Source of the DNA: [Clostridium] hylemonae DSM 15053
Lineage (GTDB): Bacteria > Bacillota > Clostridia > Lachnospirales > Lachnospiraceae
DNA: 64,000 bases
Direction: 5' to 3'
Assembly: GCF_008281175.1 (NCBI RefSeq)
Contig: NZ_CP036524.1
Span: forward strand, 3,100,001-3,164,000
The notes beneath the pieces were generated by a model. The model ran no database searches. It worked only from the letters and a program-made list of their open reading frames with translations, and had not been told where the DNA came from. A program made the position numbers and the translations under genes. Below, one piece after another: positions 52,069 to 62,181 of the stretch. Numbering within the stretch: position 1 is the stretch's first letter; each line of letters starts with the position of its first letter.

Positions 52069-52269
52069 CTAGTAGTTGTTGCTCTCGTTGCTGCTGTTCT
52101 TGTTAGAAGAATTCTGGTTTGATGCATTCTTGTTTGAAGAATTCTGGTTTGATGCATTTTTGTTTGATGCATTCTGGTTTGATGCATTTCTGTTAGATGC
52201 ATTCTGGTTAGAAACGTTCTGGTTTGATGCATTTGAATTGCTGTTAGATGAATTATAGTTCTTTGCCAT
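52069..52269 (-). CDS. Asn/Ser-rich tandem-repeat small protein
   Basis: 66 residues in an intact frame. After MAKNYNSSNSNSN it consists of about ten five-residue units of the form (N/A)SN(Q/K/R)N, ending SSNESNNY. The DNA is a run of 15-base repeats. No hydrophobic segment or cysteine. An AGGAGG ribosome binding site and a terminator show it is a real, well expressed type of gene. Similar low-complexity Asn-rich small proteins occur in spore formers, so a coat or structural role is possible but unproven. Confidence 0.75.
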   Translation of the reverse strand: MAKNYNSSNSNSNASNQNVSNQNASNRNASNQNASNKNASNQNSSNKNASNQNSSNKNSSNESNNY

Positions 52270-52510
52270 GTTAATTCCTCCTAATCAATCTAATCAATTT
52301 TTTGATTACGAGATTATTATGTCCCTATTCCAATCATTTATGTAACATGTACAATAAAACTAATTTTCATGTTTTATTAATTTTATTTGTATAATCTACA
52401 TGTTTCGTCTATTATCGTCGACTCTCGTCTTTTTTGCTCTTTTCGTTTCTGTTATTTCTGAAACTGTAACTTATTGTATACAATTGAATTGTAAGGTCGG
52501 TAGGAGGCAT

Positions 52511-52801
52511 ATGGATAAATCAAGAGCTCTATTGTTAAGGCTCGGGATACGGTCTACATTGAAAGGTTTCTATTTCCTGCTGTATGCGCTGAAGCTGTGC
52601 TTGTCAAACGATGAGTATCTGCTTTCTGTCTACAAAACACTCTATGTTGATGTGGCCACACATTTCGGCACCTCCAGGGATAATGTAGAGCACTGTATCC
52701 GTACTGCCATTTCTAACTGCTGGTACAAGGGTAACCGGAAACTTCTAATCAATATTACTGGGTACGAACTTAAGCAAAACCAGCAAACGGAGAATTCATA
52801 G
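52511..52801 (+). CDS. Orphan Spo0A C-terminal-domain protein
   Basis: 96 residues, intact frame. The sequence GIRSTLKGFYFLLYALKLCL, YLLSVYKTLYVDVATHFGTS and NVEHCIRTAISNCWYKGNRK matches the DNA-binding effector domain of Spo0A (helix-turn-helix around VATHFGTSRDNVEHCIRTAI), without the receiver domain. It may bind 0A-box-like sites or modulate Spo0A targets. Start ATG at 52511 follows GTAGGAGG; an upstream in-frame extension is hydrophobic and lacks support. A terminator follows. Confidence 0.87.
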   Translation: MDKSRALLLRLGIRSTLKGFYFLLYALKLCLSNDEYLLSVYKTLYVDVATHFGTSRDNVEHCIRTAISNCWYKGNRKLLINITGYELKQNQQTENS

Positions 52802-52834
52802 ACATTCTCTACAATTATTTAACTCAGGAAGGAT

Positions 52835-52860
52835 AGCCCGCTGTGCGGGCTCCTTCTTAA
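52835..52860 (+). terminator. Terminator after the Spo0A-like gene
   Basis: AGCCCGC (52835-52841), loop TGT, GCGGGCT (52845-52851), then CCTTCTT. Confidence 0.75.
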
Positions 52861-52926
52861 GACCATCATATTCAATTTTTGGCAATTTTCACAAAAGCTT
52901 CCATTTTAAGAATTTTTAATTTTAAC

Positions 52927-53040
52927 TTGCTTTTAATGGCCTCTATATTATACTTAATCATGTAGAAAGGATACTTTCTACAACCCCTATTAATTATTTA
53001 TATCCTCAAAAGACCGATGGCTCCCCATCGGTCTTTTACT
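52927..53040 (+). ncRNA. Candidate small RNA with own promoter and terminator
   Basis: In the 340-base gap between the Spo0A-like gene and the next minus-strand gene, a promoter TTGCTT (52927-52932), 16 bases, TATACT (52949-52954) is followed at the expected start point (about 52961) by a perfect hairpin GTAGAAAG-GATA-CTTTCTAC (52962-52981), about 26 unpaired bases, and a strong terminator with stem AAAAGACCGATGG (53008-53020) and CCATCGGTCTTTT (53025-53037). The RNA would be about 80 bases. No open reading frame with a ribosome binding site lies in it. Confidence 0.55.
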
Positions 53041-53142
53041 TTTTCCAGTGTTTTCCGGTAATACACATCTGAAACTCCACATGAAGCCCATGCATTACTT
53101 ACATTAATTGGAAATCCCGGCCGTTAAAACCGACGATCTGAT

Positions 53143-53676
53143 CTACTGCCGGTCAAAATATATATTCTTTCCCGAGACGTTCAACGGTATACCGATCCAG
53201 AATGCCTCACCTTCCACGTACTGCATTTCAGCGGCTGCTTTTCCGCCGACCACATCATACGGTTATCCACATTATCGCCGGATGCCTTCAGCACCGCCGA
53301 GGAAAGTGCAATTCCCAGATCGAGAAACAGATGTGCGCAGTTTCCTCCCGCCTTCTTACATTCCTCACAGTTTTAAAACCGCAAAGAGCACACTGTCCGA
53401 CGCCCCGGTAACTCTTTCTGGCGCCGATCAAAACTACCGCCTGGCTTTTACGAACGTTCTCCGCGTCCCTTCCATACCATACAAAAGCCTTGTCTTTAAA
53501 ATACCGTACTCCCAATTCCTCCATCTTATCAGCCAAAGATTCTTTTCATCTCCGGTCAAAACAGTGTAAGAATCTCGTCTACTCCTTGGCCTTTGGTGCA
53601 GTGCGTGCGGCAACACACATTTTGCGGCTGTATCAAGCACTCCTCTTTCTTCCAGCGTTCCACTTTGTAATAACAT
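53143..53676 (-). CDS. DUF2148 ferredoxin-domain protein
   Basis: About 178 residues. After repair: MLLQSGTLEERGVLDTAAKM, TLFTGDEK, SLADKMEELGVRYFKDKAFV, VRKSQAVVLIGARKSYRGVG, then a cysteine cluster CALCGF..C..C (a ferredoxin-like site) and the end FWIGIPLNVSGKNIYFDR. Function unknown; the Cys set suggests an Fe-S cluster. Start ATG at 53676 after GGAAAGGAG. It lies downstream of a MarR gene and shares its operator sequence. Three frameshifts. Confidence 0.82.
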
Positions 53677-53694
53677 AATTTTTCTCCTTTCCAA

Positions 53695-53712
53695 TTCGTG
53701 TATGTACACTAT
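53695..53712. promoter_or_regulatory. MarR-type operator, second site
   Basis: TTCGTGTATGTACACTAT is an imperfect copy (14 of 18 bases) of the palindrome upstream of the marR gene. It lies 19 bases before the DUF2148 start codon. Confidence 0.6.
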
Positions 53713-53755
53713 TTAAGGTAAAAAAAAAATAAGATCTTACAGCTTTTCCGAAATC

Positions 53756-54139
53756 TCAAAACCACCGGAGATTTTCCTTTCCCAAACGTGCTTCTATTTC
53801 GGACTGCGCTGATTCCCATAGTGGAATCCCTTGTTCAGAGTCTCTTTCCCAAGACTTGTAAGCTGCAGCTTCTTGTCTCTTCTGCCCTTCTCTGATACAT
53901 CCTTAATAAATCCCCGTTCCGTCAGCGGTTTTAACGTACGTGTCAAAGTTGTCCTCTCCAAACCAACATAAGCGGCAAGTTCGCTGATACTGCCGGATCC
54001 CAGGCGGCTTAAATTCATTAATAAAGAAAACTGATTTACAGTGATCCCTGTTGGTTCAAGGCCTGTCGTAAAACGAAGTAACCGCATTGGCAGCTCTCCT
54101 GATGCCGATACAGTAACAGGTACCTTTGTTGTGTTTCAT
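53756..54139 (-). CDS. MarR-family transcriptional regulator
   Basis: About 127 residues. N-terminal CYCIGIRRAANAVTSFYD and LEPTGITVNQFSLLMNL, then the winged helix: GSISELAAYVGLERTTLTRT, LKPLTERGFIKDVSEKGRRD and KKLQLTSLGKE. A cysteine pair near the start could be redox-active. ATG at 54139. A perfect 18-base palindrome lies just upstream and a second copy before the adjacent DUF2148 gene, implying autoregulation and control of its neighbour. Two frameshifts. Confidence 0.9.
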
Positions 54140-54162
54140 TTTATTGTCACGCTCCGCCCTAA

Positions 54163-54180
54163 ATAGTGTATATACACTAT
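54163..54180. promoter_or_regulatory. MarR autoregulatory operator
   Basis: ATAGTGTATATACACTAT is a perfect 18-base palindrome 24 bases upstream of the marR start codon. MarR dimers bind such sites. Confidence 0.7.
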
Positions 54181-54273
54181 ATCAGAATTATGCTTAACTG
54201 TCAACCCGTTTACTATTTACACTGTCACAATTAAATCTATATCCCTGCCGCATAAAAAAAAGGGAAACTCCTC

Positions 54274-54738
54274 TCACCTTCTCCGCCCTATGAGACGAAC
54301 TACCAGCATCACTACTATGATCGGCATGATCAACGGCATGAGCAGACTGAAAATGCCTCCGATAACCGCTACGACGATCAGTACCACTCCGATAATACCG
54401 AGCACAAGCAGCAGCTTCTTCCACCACGAATCAAAGCCGAACACATGAACACTTCCGCCGCCCGCTCCATACTCCCGGCCTCCGCTCTGTCTCCCTGACG
54501 CTTCTTTTGCCTCATACCCGCCGCGTGCTTCCGCGGTATTTTCGGCCGCATCGATGAGAGAACGGGCAATGACCCACGGATCGCCAAGCTCACCGACCAC
54601 TTCTGACTCCGTCCTTCCTTTTCTCATTTCTTCCATTATATAAGAACTGTAATAAGCAACGTTATCCTGAACGGCCGAACCGCTCAATTCATTCTCCAGC
54701 GCATTCCGAAGCTTATCCAGGAACTCATTCTGCGTCAT
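54274..54738 (-). CDS. DUF1700 (HAAS-domain) membrane protein
   Basis: 154 residues, intact frame. N-terminal HAAS-type helix bundle: MTQNEFLDKLRNALE, YYSSYIMEEMRKGRTESEVV, ELGDPWVIARSLIDAAEN. A Gly-rich linker precedes two close membrane helices (LLLVLGIIGVVLIVVAVIGG and LLMPLIMPIIVVMLVVRLIG). This matches DUF1700 proteins, which often regulate or scaffold membrane events with PadR-type regulators; none is visible here. ATG at 54738 after GGAGG. Confidence 0.85.
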   Translation of the reverse strand: MTQNEFLDKLRNALENELSGSAVQDNVAYYSSYIMEEMRKGRTESEVVGELGDPWVIARSLIDAAENTAEARGGYEAKEASGRQSGGREYGAGGGSVHVFGFDSWWKKLLLVLGIIGVVLIVVAVIGGIFSLLMPLIMPIIVVMLVVRLIGRRR

Positions 54739-54836
54739 TTGTTAATCCTCCTTACATCACCCTGTAAATAAAAGAACCTTGAACCTAGAATAACATATAT
54801 AAACTGCCATTCCAAGCCCAAGGTCCTTAAATTTTT

Positions 54837-56942
54837 CTAATCAATTTCTAAAGAATCAGACTTCAAAATCAAATCTCCGTAAGAAGGCATCGGCCACGCT
54901 TCCTTGTCTACGATCATCTCCAGCTCATCGACAGGTTTGCGGGCCTCCATAGCCGGCACAACGTCAGAATGACAATATTCCGCCTGCTGTTTTCCCTCTT
55001 CCATATCTGAGGCTTTGTCCGCTGCCAGAATGGCTTCCGCCTTTCTTCGTCTCCGCCAGCAATCCAGATACTTCCGTGAGCAGCCCTGCCTGTACGGACA
55101 TATCCGCCCCGCCTCTTTTACCGCCACAACGGTATCTGCCAGACTCTTCGTATATCGATCACAGCCGGGATGATCTGTTTGCTCGCCATATCTATCATCG
55201 TTCGCGCTTCTATATTAATGGCCTTAGAGTAGTTCTCATACTTTATCTCCGCGCGGGATTCAAGCTCCGCCCTCGTAAATACATTGAACCGCTCAAACAT
55301 ACTGACAGACTTCTCTGTCGTCAGTGCCGGAATCGCCTCAACCATGGAGCTAATATTTGGAAGCCCCTTCTGGCCGCTTCTTCTACCCAGGCCTGCGCAT
55401 ATCCGTTGCCGTTAAATACGATACGGTGATGCTCTATCGCATACTGCTTGATCAGATCGTGAACTGCCATCTCAAAGTCATCCGCCTTCTCAAGAATATC
55501 ACACGCCTCACTGAACGCCTCGGCAACGATCGTATTGATGACTACATTCGGCCCTGCAACGGAATCGCGGGAGCCCACCATACGGAATTCAAATTTATTT
55601 CCTGTAAATGCAAACGGAGAGGTTCTGTTTCGGTCCGTCGCGTCTTTCGCAAGGTCAGGCAGCGTTCTTACACCGGTCTCCAGTTTACCGCCCTTTAAAC
55701 TGTGGGTTGCCTCCCGGTGCTTATAAGCTGCTGAAGCACGTCTTCAAGCTGCTCGCCCAAGAAGACAGAGATAATGGCGGCGGCCTCATTTGCCCCAAGG
55801 CGGTGGTCATTTCCCGGATCGGCGGCAGATTCACGCAGAAGGTCTGCATGCTCATCCACTGCTTTGAGGATACACGTAAGCACGAGAAGAAACTGTATGT
55901 TTTCATGTGGTGTTTTACCCGGTTCCAGCAGGTTTCTTCCGTCGTCTGTCGTAATAGACCAGTTGTCATGCTTTCCGGAACCGTTCACACCTGCAAACGG
56001 TTTCTCATGGAGCAGGCACTTCATCCCATGCCTGCCCGCTACACGCTTTAACGTCTGCATCACAAGATGATTGTGGTCAACCGCGATATTGGCCGGTGCA
56101 TAGATCGGGGCCAGTTCATGCTGCGCCGGGGCCACCTCATTGTGCTGCGTCTTCGCCGTTACACCTACCCGCCACAATTCTTCATTTGTATCCTTCATAA
56201 ATCCGGCGATCCTCTGACGGATCGTGCCGAAGTAATGATCATCCAGCTCCTGGCCTTTCGGAGGCATCGCTCCAAAAGCGTGCGACCGGTATATATCAGA
56301 TCCTTCCTGAGACGGAACTTCTCAGCGTCAACGAGAAAATATTCCTGCTCCGCCCCACGGAAGGAGTCACCTTTTCGCTGTCGTGTTTCCAAACAGACGG
56401 ACAAGCCTCAGCGCCTGTTCACTGATGACTTCCATAGAACGAAGCAGCGGCGTTTTCTGGTCAGCGCCTCCCTGTATAGGAACAGAAAGCAGTCGGTATA
56501 CAGAGCGTCGCCCCGCAGCGTCATGCCGGACAAAGGCCGGAGACGTACAGTCCCCGCAGTGTAACCTCTCGCCTCAAATGTAGCCCGCAGTCCGCCGGAC
56601 GGGAAGGAGGATGCATCCGGCTCACCTTTGATCAATTCTTTTCCGGAAAAGCTCATCAATACTTTTCCGTTGTCAAGCGGAGCCGATATAAAGAATCGTG
56701 CTTTTCGGCCGTAACGCCCGTAAGCGGCTGGAACCAGTGTGTATAATGAGTGGCCCCTTTTCAATCGCCCATTCCTTCATCTCATGCGCAATGACATCCG
56801 CCGTTGCAAGATCTAACTCTTTGCCTTCTTCGATCGTCTTCTTCAGATCCTTATAGACTTTCTTAGGCAAACGTTCCAGCATGACAGTGTCATTAAACAC
56901 ATCTTCTCCAAAAATTTCAGCTACGTTAATTGCTTCGCTCAT
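54837..56942 (-). CDS. glnN: Glutamine synthetase type III
   Basis: About 702 residues, the size of GSIII. Start [18 protein letters not shown] and [18 protein letters not shown] are typical. Catalytic parts: [71 protein letters not shown] and [20 protein letters not shown]. The C-terminal region ends [15 protein letters not shown]. It makes glutamine from glutamate and ammonia. Seven or more one-base frameshifts cut it. No strong Shine-Dalgarno before ATG 56942 (AAGAAAG only). Confidence 0.93.
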
Positions 56943-57056
56943 ATTTTCTGTTTCTTTCTTGTGTTAAATCCTGTTACAACAGGGAGTCTCATATTCCGTC
57001 TCCCGGAAATTTGTGCGGTACACGGCGCAGAAACCTCTGTCACACGCATCACTAGA

Positions 57057-57089
57057 AAAGGCACTCCAACTACCGGTTGGAACGCCTTT
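57057..57089 (-). terminator. Terminator after fba
   Basis: AAAGGC (57057-57062) and GCCTTT (57084-57089) with inner CCAAC/GTTGG form an imperfect hairpin downstream of fba on the minus strand. Confidence 0.65.
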
Positions 57090-57156
57090 GTTCATTTCTA
57101 CGTCTGCTAGTATACCTCAATCAGCCGAAAAGGCAAGTAAAATTACATTCTGTGAC

Positions 57157-58015
57157 TTAAGCTTTTCCAACTGAACCGAATAATTCCATCTTTTCCTTAA
57201 CAGTCTGCATAATGGCATCCGTACCCGGTTTCAACAGCTTACGTGGGTCATAGCCTTTACCTTCTAAGTCTTTACCTGCTTCGATATATTTACGTGTCGC
57301 GTCTGCAAATGATAACTGACAGTCTGTATTTACATTGATCTTTGCCACGCCAAGGTCAATCGCCTTCTTGACCATGTCGTCCGGGATCCCGGTTCCGCCG
57401 TGAAGTACGAGAGGCATTTTGCCTGTAAGCTGCTGGATCGCGTCCAGTGTCTCAAAGCTTAATCCCGCCCAGTTCTCCGGATATTTTCCGTGAATATTTC
57501 CGATTCCTGCCGCGAGCATGTCTACACCAAGGTCAGCGATCATCTTGCATTCCTGCGGGTCCGCACATTCGCCCTGTCCGATAACACCGTCTTCCTCACC
57601 GCCGATGGCCCACTTCCGCTTCGATGGACATTCCCTTTTCCTTACAGATAGCGATCAGTTCTTTTGTCTTAGCAACATTTTCCTCGATCGGATATTTGGA
57701 GCCGTCAAACATGATAGAAGTAAATCCTGCGTCGATACATTTCAGACATCCTCATAGCTGCCGTGGTCAAGATGTGTTGCGACAGGAATTGTGATCCCGA
57801 GTCCGTCGATCATCTCTTTCACCATTGCCTGTACAGTCTTAAAGCCTGTCATATATTTCCCCGCGCCCTCGGACACGCCCAGAATTACCGGTGATTTACA
57901 CTCCTCTGCTGTGAGCAGGACCGCTTTTGTCCATTCCAGGTTGTTAATATTAAACTGACCTACCGCATAGTGGCCCGCTACCGCTTTTCAAGCATCTCTT
58001 TGCTGATACTAACAT
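57157..58015 (-). CDS. fba: Fructose-bisphosphate aldolase, class II
   Basis: About 287 residues. Start [41 protein letters not shown] (zinc ligands), [53 protein letters not shown] and [13 protein letters not shown]. Cleaves fructose 1,6-bisphosphate in glycolysis. ATG at 58015 after GGAGG; a promoter lies at 58086-58113. Five frameshifts, but the C-terminal 128 residues are intact. Unlike the aldolase at 33379 it keeps the canonical KINVNTD motif. Confidence 0.94.
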
Positions 58016-58085
58016 ATATTATTCCTCCAATTCCTACACTATGGCGCTCGCCGCCGACATATAATGTAATTGTTTCGCTTTTAAC

Positions 58086-58113
58086 ATTATATCTCATAAC
58101 CCTTAAAACACAA
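58086..58113 (-). promoter_or_regulatory. sigma-A promoter of fba
   Basis: TTGTGT (58108-58113) and TATAAT (58086-58091) with a 16-base spacer, about 70 bases before the start codon. Confidence 0.65.
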
Positions 58114-58142
58114 TAATGTTTACCAATAAAAGCAGTACACTT

Positions 58143-59188
58143 TTAATCCGTCCGGGAACTATTGTCAAGCTTTGCACCGCATGACTCCCGGATAATAAGT
58201 TTTGTCTGAAAATAAATCTTCTGCGGCTCCGCTCCGTGCTGAATGCGGTCGATCAAAAGCTCTGCGGCTTTCTGCCCTATCTCTCTGCAGGGCTGGGCAG
58301 CCGTAGTCAGACCAGGATGAAACAATGCCGCCCACTCACAGTCGTCAAAAGCCGCGACCGCCATATCCTCCGGCACTTTGATGCCAAGACTGTCAGCGCC
58401 TTCATGACTCCGAGCACCATCAGATTATTTGCAGCTATGATCGCCGTCGGACGATCCGCCTGCCTTGCCATCTTCCGGACAATGTCCTTCGTGCGTATCT
58501 CGGTGGGAACAGTTCTGGACTCTCCTTCAATCACAAGTGATCCGTCGTAAGGGATGCCATACTTCGCCAGAGAATTTTGGTATCCTCTGATCCGTTCCTC
58601 GGTCGTACTGATATTGCGCAGTCCAGCGACAAAAGCGATCCGCCTGTGCCCGAGGGAGATCAGATGATCCGTCAGCTTTTCCATGGATTTTTCATTCTCA
58701 CTGCCGACCCAGTCACCATTGCCCCAGCATCCGGTCGATATAAACGACCGTATGTCCTTCTCCTCAAAATACTTTCCGACGTATTTCTCAGATTCGGCTG
58801 TCGGAGACAGAATGAACCCGTCCACGCAGCGCTCACAAAAGACTGGACGTCTCCAGCTCTCTTTTCGGATCATCGTTGGAATCTGCCAGGAAAACGGTAT
58901 AATTGTTCAGAATGCACGCATCGCTGATCGCCTTGATGACATCAATAAAGTACTGGTTCTGGATATCAGATATCACAAGCCCTATCGTCCTCGTCTCCGA
59001 CTTTTCAGAGCCTTCGCCACCAGATTGGGCGTGTAGCCCGTCTCCTCGATCACCTTCAATATCTTATCCTTTGTTCTGTCGCTTACATGCTTCGTGTCAT
59101 TCAGCACATGGGAGACCGTTGACTTTGAAACGTTTGCAATTCTAGCCACATCGCCAATCGTCACTTTACTTCCGTTGCTTTTCTGCAT
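58143..59188 (-). CDS. LacI-family transcriptional regulator
   Basis: About 348 residues. N-terminal helix-turn-helix VTIGDVARIANVSKSTVSHV and hinge TPNLVAKALKSRRRG, then the periplasmic-binding-like ligand domain: GLVISDIQNQYFIDVIKAI-like start, HRRIAFVAGLRNISTTEERI, RGYQNSLAKYGI, MAVAAFDDCEWAALFHPGLT and TAAQPCREIGQKAAELLIDR. It is transcribed in the same direction as the operon ending at 59311 and probably controls it. Three frameshifts. Confidence 0.92.
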
Positions 59189-59310
59189 TTTTCATCTCTT
59201 ATTTCTTTTAATTTCAGACCTTAAATTTAGGATATCATTAACTATTTTGTTTGTCAATTAATGGTAAAACACTGTGTCTGCGGCATGGCAGCCGCCCATA
59301 GGGCAGGGAT

Positions 59311-59720
59311 CTATTTAAGCTCAACAAACTCGATCTTCACGCGGTCCGGCCCATATACCATAATACATCTGCAGGACTTCGGCCTCCACGCTTCTGTCGT
59401 CGAGACACCCGGTATTGCAAACGGAACTCCTTCTCTTCCAGAACTTTCTTCGTCTTGTCAAGATCATCCACAAGAAGCGCAAAATGATCTATATTACCGT
59501 CTCCTTTAGTGCCCGCCTGGCTTCTGACCGTTTCATCCAGTGACTGCGAAGTCCGATGATCACCCGCCGCACTCCATGAATATAAAATTATTGCCCTCCA
59601 TTCCTCTTGATCTACAATGATCTGAAATCCCAGATCCTGATAAAACGCAATGCTTTTCTCCAGATCAGATGTAGGAATTCCAATGTGGGCAAGTCCTTTT
59701 ACTTCTATATTATTACTCAA
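59311..59720 (-). CDS. VOC (glyoxalase/dioxygenase) family protein
   Basis: About 136 residues. EVKGLAHIGIPTSDLEKSIA, FYQDLGFQI, NIDHFALLVDDLDKTKKVLE, and an end (after repair) MVYGPDRVKIEFVELK: the metal-binding VOC fold with His and Glu ligands. TTG start at 59720 after GGGAGG; it overlaps the amidohydrolase stop. Last gene of the catabolic operon; it may act as a glyoxalase or isomerase on an operon intermediate. Three frameshifts. Confidence 0.85.
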
Positions 59721-60525
59721 CTTCTCTTCCTCCCGCATCCGTATTCGTCCCAAGCTTATATAAGTCTGAGGCATTTTTCCAGAGGATATCCTCCTTTTGT
59801 TCTTCGCTGATCTTACACTCTTTAATATCTGATGGCAGCGTTCCTCTCCCGCAAACAATATTTTTTCGATCCAAGAATAGAAACGGCATGCTCGATCCAG
59901 CGGTGGATGTCTACCGGTGGAAACTGTCTGGCCGCATAATGGCGCAGCCATGCCGTGTCAAAGTAAGCGTTCTCAAATCTTTCAGTCAGACAGAGAAATT
60001 CTCGGTAAAATTTCCGCCGAAATGCGCAAAGATGATCTTCAGTTTCGGATAACGCTCCAGAACCGCGGCAAACTGATGTGGAAACCCGATACATTCATAT
60101 TTTGGCGTTTTATCTTCCCGGTTCGTCTGACGGCCAAGTGCTGAATGTCACGATTCCATTGTGAAACAGCAGCGGAATGTCCAGTTCGAGGCATGTCTCA
60201 TACAGCGGATCCAGCATCGGGTCATCCACAACATAATCTTCAACATATGGATGCATCTTGATACCCCTGACAACACCTTTCCCGACATTATCCTCAGCTC
60301 CTTCAGGGAATTCTCCATATCATGGACGTTCACATAACCAATGCCAAACAGCTTATCGCCATATTTTCCTACACTTTCCAGCATTGCCGCGTTTTCCGCC
60401 TTTGTCGTTGCAATGCAGGAACAACGGTCTACCTTCTGTTCTTCCATATACTGGAATAACGGTTTGTCGTCATAATCAATAAACTTATCTAAAAAAAATA
60501 CATGTGCATGTGTGTCAATTACCAT
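59713..60525 (-). CDS. TIM-barrel amidohydrolase (COG2159 type)
   Basis: About 271 residues. MVIDTHAHVFF gives the HxH metal site; LDIPLLFHNGIVTFS the central strand; LRHYAARQFPPVDIHRW and KKILFAGEER the C-terminal strands, where family members place the last aspartate. Amidohydrolase_2 proteins act as decarboxylases or lactonases. Its start is adjacent to the nagB-like stop and its stop overlaps the VOC start, so it is tightly embedded in the operon. Four frameshifts. Confidence 0.82.
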
Positions 60526-61257
60526 TTATTCTACCTCCTTCAAATCCTGTCCCGCTTCTTTGTCCACGATCACCGTACAGTCCCCGTGCAGTCTGAGGAT
60601 ACTTGCAGGCAGTGCCGGCGTGATATCTCCGTATACCATCTTCCGGATGATATCTCTTTTCCGGAACCATTTGCGAGAAGAATGATTTTCTTTGCGGACA
60701 TAACATTCTTTATCCCCATAGTTACGGCTTCCGCGGCACCTCCTCCGGCGAAGTGAAAAATCTGGCGTTTGCCCGTATTGTTTCTCCTGTCAGCTCTGCG
60801 ACGTTCACCGCTTCGGTGAAATGATCCGAAGGTTCATTAAAGCCTATATGGCCGTTGCCGCCAATTCCCAGAACCTGTATGTCTGCCGATCCGAGTCTTC
60901 TAAGCTGCGCTTCATATTCTTCTGCTATTGCGCCGAAATCCCCTCTGTGCTCTTCGGAAAATGTATATTATCTTTCTTAATGTTTACCTGTCCGAAAAGT
61001 GAGTATCCATAAAATAACGAAAACTCTGCGGATGGCTTCCCGAAAGTCCTGCGTATTCATCCAGATTCGCTGTTCTGACTCCTGAAAAATCCACCTTTCC
61101 CTCCTCATACATGCGCACGAGCTGTTCATACATGCCGGCCGGAGTCGATCCGGTCGCCAGCCGAGAACACTTTCCGGTTTTCCCGAACCTGCTCCGCTAT
61201 AATCTGCGCCGCCCATTGGCTCATCTGTCCGTAATCATCTACAACAATCACTTTCAT
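60526..61257 (-). CDS. Glucosamine-6-phosphate deaminase-like protein (NagB family)
   Basis: About 244 residues. After repair: [37 protein letters not shown] (phosphate loop), [39 protein letters not shown] and, near the end, [20 protein letters not shown], all as in NagB. NagB converts glucosamine-6-phosphate to fructose-6-phosphate and ammonia. The operon contains no deacetylase or PTS, so an amino-sugar-like substrate imported by the ABC system is possible. ATG at 61257 overlaps the kinase stop (ATGA). Six or more frameshifts. Confidence 0.85.
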
Positions 61258-62181
61258 TTGGCATCCCCTCCCTTCTCACATATTTCCTCCAGAGTAGGCG
61301 GGCTGTCGATCGCCCCATATCTCTGTACCGCGATGGTGCTTGCCCGTACCGCAAAATCAACCGCATTCGCGTAGAACTCTTCTGCTTCCATCTTCTCTGC
61401 AAACGCCCCATAATAGTATAAAATGCAGACATAAATGAATCGCCGCCTCCGGTCACGTCGACTGCCTCCACCGCTTCCGGCCTTCGGCTTACACTCAGCT
61501 TCCCGCATAGACAGACGCCGTCTCCGCTCCGTCAGTCACGAGTACGATCTTATCTTCCTCCGCTGCCAGCTTCCGGGGATTCAGCCGTAAGATTTCTGCC
61601 TCTTCCTTCGTAAGCAATGATATCACTCACACGTACCAGCTCCTGCACCGACTTATCATCTCATCCCGGGAATCCCATGATCCAGGACGCAAATTCACAT
61701 CCAGAGAGGTCGTCATCCCTTTTCCCTGGCCCTTCTGATCGCCCTGCCCATACATTCACTCGAAGTTTTCTCCGCCATACCAAGACTTCCATAATGCAGG
61801 ATCTTTGCATTGTCAAATAACTCTGTAGGAATATCTTCAAATGTCAGCTCCCGTCCGCGCTCTCCTTCCTGTAGATCGCATAACGCGTCATGTCCTCCGA
61901 ACGGGGCATCACGACGGTTACGGTTGTGACACGGCGTCGGTCTGTCTGAATATAAGAAGTATCTACGCCGCATTCTCCTGCCGTGTCTATGACGCATCTT
62001 CCCAGGGCGTCATCCCCACCCTTGCAAGCAGCGCACCCTTGCGCCGAGCTTTCCAAGACCGCACGCCACATTATTCGGCCCCTCCGGCAAGTGCTCTGTA
62101 AGGACCCGGAACTCTGTTTTCTTCCGGCACAAAATCCACAAGTGCTTCTCCCATTGTCAAAACATCATATTTTCTCATCAT
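61254..62181 (-). CDS. PfkB-family sugar kinase
   Basis: About 309 residues of the ribokinase/fructokinase/KDG kinase family. YDVLTMGEALVDFVPEENRV, PEGPNNVACGLGKLGARVRC, IPTELFDNAKILHYGSLGMA, TTSLDVNLRPGSWDS, and the anion-hole motif VDVTGGGDSFMSAFYTIMG. Substrate not determined. The ATG at 62181 overlaps the permease stop, and its stop overlaps nagB, so all are co-translated. Seven frameshifts. Confidence 0.88.

Noticed and set aside
52076-52258. Plus-strand repeat protein rich in Phe, Trp and Asp
   Set aside because: It is the mirror of the Asn-rich gene's 15-base repeats, with no ribosome binding site.
52076-52260. CRISPR-like array in the 15-base repeats
   Set aside because: Units are contiguous, without unique spacers, and encode a clean protein repeat; no cas genes are present.
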